From positions 1-36,222 of the forward strand of contig JANYHF010000054.1 in assembly GCA_025359185.1 (NCBI GenBank): a stretch of DNA of 36,222 bases, given 5' to 3'. Made by a program: the position numbers and the translations under genes. Source of the stretch: Hyphomicrobiaceae bacterium (lineage in GTDB: Bacteria; Pseudomonadota; Alphaproteobacteria; Rhizobiales; Hyphomicrobiaceae). This document shows positions 34,783 through 36,222 of the stretch, one piece after another. Numbering within the stretch: the first letter of the stretch is position 1; every line of letters begins with the position of its first letter. A model generated the notes under the pieces. The model saw only the letters and a program-made list of their open reading frames with translations. It ran no database searches and had not been told where the DNA came from.

Positions 34783-35421
34783 TCAGCCGCCGGTTGGATA
34801 GGCAAAGACGAGCCCCTCGCCTGACGCGAGTCCAACCCCCACGCGGCCCGTCGCCACATTCGACAGCGTTTGCGTGCTTCCTGCGGCCACGCGCGCCTGA
34901 CGCAATGGCCAGCGCACGCCGGTGATATCGAGCCCGCCAAGATCAGCCAGCGCGATAATGCTGACGCGCGATCCTGGCGGCACATCCAGCTCCAGGCGGC
35001 CCGGCAGCAGCGGATAGGCCTCCTCGCTGCCGCTACTGGCAAAACAGGGCACGCCTCGCCGCGCCAGGGCCAGCATCAGCGCCAGATTGCCCATGGCATG
35101 GTCCGTCTGGCCGCCGAGGGCGCCAACGAAAATCACGTCACGAGCGCCACGCAGCAGGGCCGCGTCCAGGGCAATCTCGCCGTCGGTTTTGTCCTTATCC
35201 GCCCGATAGATCTCGCGAGGTATTGTTCCGTACTGACTTTGTAGTGATGCCGGTGCCGAATCGAAATCGCCCACCCAGAGTTCGGCCGTCAGGCCCAAAT
35301 TGGCCGCGTGGAACATGCCACTATCAGCCGCGATCACCCGAGTTCGCGCCGTTTGCGCGCACAGCCGGGCCGTGGCCCCGAGCGTGCCACCCAGGAGAAT
35401 GCTGAAACGCGGCTTAGCCAT
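34783..35421 (-). CDS. Thiamine pyrophosphokinase
   Basis: Makes thiamine diphosphate from thiamine with ATP; cytosolic. With the ATG at 35421 the protein has 212 residues and begins MAKPRFSILLGGTL, the family N-terminus. Diagnostic motifs are all seen: ADSG, VGDFDS and DKDKTDGEIAL for nucleotide and metal binding, the GALGGQTDH segment, and a C-terminal beta-sandwich with thiamine contacts (TLSNVATGRVGVGLASGEGLVF). An ATG at 35433 would add four residues. It is 42 bp from guaA on the same strand, upstream of it, so cotranscription is likely. Confidence 0.88.
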   Translation of the reverse strand: MAKPRFSILLGGTLGATARLCAQTARTRVIAADSGMFHAANLGLTAELWVGDFDSAPASLQSQYGTIPREIYRADKDKTDGEIALDAALLRGARDVIFVGALGGQTDHAMGNLALMLALARRGVPCFASSGSEEAYPLLPGRLELDVPPGSRVSIIALADLGGLDITGVRWPLRQARVAAGSTQTLSNVATGRVGVGLASGEGLVFAYPTGG

Positions 35422-35572
35422 TGACCCGGTCATTGCAGATGTTTGTAGGCTTGCATCGACAGGCCTGTCCATCCCGGCGCTGCGGCCGTATCACCCCATT
35501 GCCAGCGGGCGCCCGTTGCGGGCATAGTCTGGCCGCGCCGTAACCGACCGTGGCTGCCGGGGAGATTTGTCG

Positions 35573-36025
35573 ATGTCGCTGCGAGGCATTCCGCTGCTGA
35601 TTTTGGCTTTGATTATTTACAACGCAATTGTTTTTGCCTCAGGCCTGCCGCCGCAGGAAATCTTTTACGGCGCACCTGCGCTGGATGCGGCGGGCAAGGC
35701 CGTGATCATGAAGGGCGGCGATCTTTTGACCTTGCCGCTGCCGTCGGGCCTCGTGCATATCCGGCTGGGTGACACGCTGCTCGCGATCGGCGTGATCCTG
35801 ATGGCCTTCGAGATGGTCAAGGCCACCTACACGCGCGGTTTTGGCCTCGTTGACCGGCTGCTGTCGCCGTTGCTGTTCGTGCTGTTCGTGGTCGAATTTC
35901 TGCTGGTGCCGAAATGTGCCTCGTCGGTGTTTTTCTTGCTCACGGTGATGGCGGGCTTCGACGTCATCGTCGGCGAAGCGGTCGGCATCCGTTCGGCGCG
36001 GCGCGATATCGGCTTTGGCAATTAG
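35573..36025 (+). CDS. Integral membrane protein, unknown function
   Basis: A 150-residue protein with four membrane segments: at about 5-23, 68-88, 97-116 and 120-138. A soluble loop of ~40 residues between the first two (PPQEIFYGAPALDAAGKAVIMKGGDLLTLPL) probably faces the periplasm. I do not recognise the family. The ATG at 35573 is preferred over an in-frame TTG six bases upstream, because GGGGAG lies eight bases before it. It is divergent from thiamine pyrophosphokinase and followed by a long palindrome. Confidence 0.75.
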   Translation: MSLRGIPLLILALIIYNAIVFASGLPPQEIFYGAPALDAAGKAVIMKGGDLLTLPLPSGLVHIRLGDTLLAIGVILMAFEMVKATYTRGFGLVDRLLSPLLFVLFVVEFLLVPKCASSVFFLLTVMAGFDVIVGEAVGIRSARRDIGFGN

Positions 36026-36054
36026 GGCCTGTCGTCAGTTAAGGTTTGGAGCTG

Positions 36055-36152
36055 GATGAGGTCAAAACTGACTGAATGCAAGGCGATTTGCGCCGCCAAT
36101 ACACTCGTATTGGCAAGCAAAGCGACGCCGCAGTCAGACAGTTTTCACCTCA
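36055..36152. repeat. Long imperfect palindrome at window end
   Basis: Outer arms GAGGTCAAAACTG near 36058-36070 and CAGTTTTCACCTC near 36139-36151 are inverted copies with one mismatch. An inner perfect stem, GCCAATAC at 36095-36102 with GTATTGGC at 36107-36114, has a four-base loop. Between them are GC-rich partly paired stretches. It follows the stop of the membrane gene and may both terminate it and belong to a repeat family. Confidence 0.65.
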
Positions 36153-36222
36153 CCGCTTCGCGGCGTGGCGCTTTTGGCCGATGAGTGCGTTGCTCGTCCT
36201 AGCAAGCCATTTGGCTTGCGTC

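Overview
The window is a 36.2 kb piece of a GC-rich alphaproteobacterial chromosome, most likely from the Hyphomicrobiales (Rhizobiales). Support for this comes from gene content and order: ispB beside a DUF2007 gene and a TrmN6-like methyltransferase, an iscR/cysteine desulfurase/sufB run next to an alpha/beta hydrolase, a soxBDAG heterotetrameric sarcosine oxidase operon, and a CoxE/XdhC/MobA-type molybdenum maturation cluster. Species cannot be named from sequence reading alone. I saw no rRNA, tRNA or CRISPR array.

Layout. 1-177: end of an upstream unit with a rho-independent terminator. 178-5431: octaprenyl diphosphate synthase on the minus strand, then a plus-strand run of DUF2007, methyltransferase, short-chain dehydrogenase, gamma-glutamyltransferase, acylphosphatase and MAPEG protein. 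5428-10060: DUF4332 protein, HerA/YjgR-like ATPase, Tat-exported multicopper oxidase and a secreted SH3-like protein. 10086-14048: alpha/beta hydrolase divergent from iscR, cysteine desulfurase and sufB. The rest of the SUF operon is missing downstream and a 142-bp palindromic element follows. 14378-16034: DMT exporter plus DUF599 membrane protein. 16143-20137: overlapping genes for a CoxE-like VWA protein, a two-gene XdhC and a MoeA-like/MobA-like fusion. These look like maturation and quality-control factors for a xanthine- or CO-dehydrogenase-family molybdoenzyme encoded elsewhere. 20080-20508: bactofilin, overlapping the previous gene tail to tail.

20692-25931: soxB, soxD, soxA and soxG, which oxidatively demethylate sarcosine to glycine and pass the C1 unit to tetrahydrofolate. 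26012-28897: a two-gene unit of a catalytically degenerate HtrA-like protein and a LuxR regulator with a truncated pseudo-receiver, then a choline-kinase-like phosphotransferase and a small membrane protein. 28940-31638: an amine-oxidase-like flavoprotein whose 5' side carries an IS630-family insertion with TA target duplication. 31639-33192: an intact pqqE preceded by only the last ~22 codons of pqqD. The scar next to the guaA 3' end carries repeated TACCGTCA motifs, as expected at a former integration site. 33193-36025: guaA, thiamine pyrophosphokinase and a small integral membrane protein. The window ends in a long imperfect palindrome.

Most of the window is ordinary core metabolism. The parts most worth a second look are the pqqD/guaA scar, the pseudo-HtrA/LuxR pair, and the incomplete SUF and Cox-type clusters.
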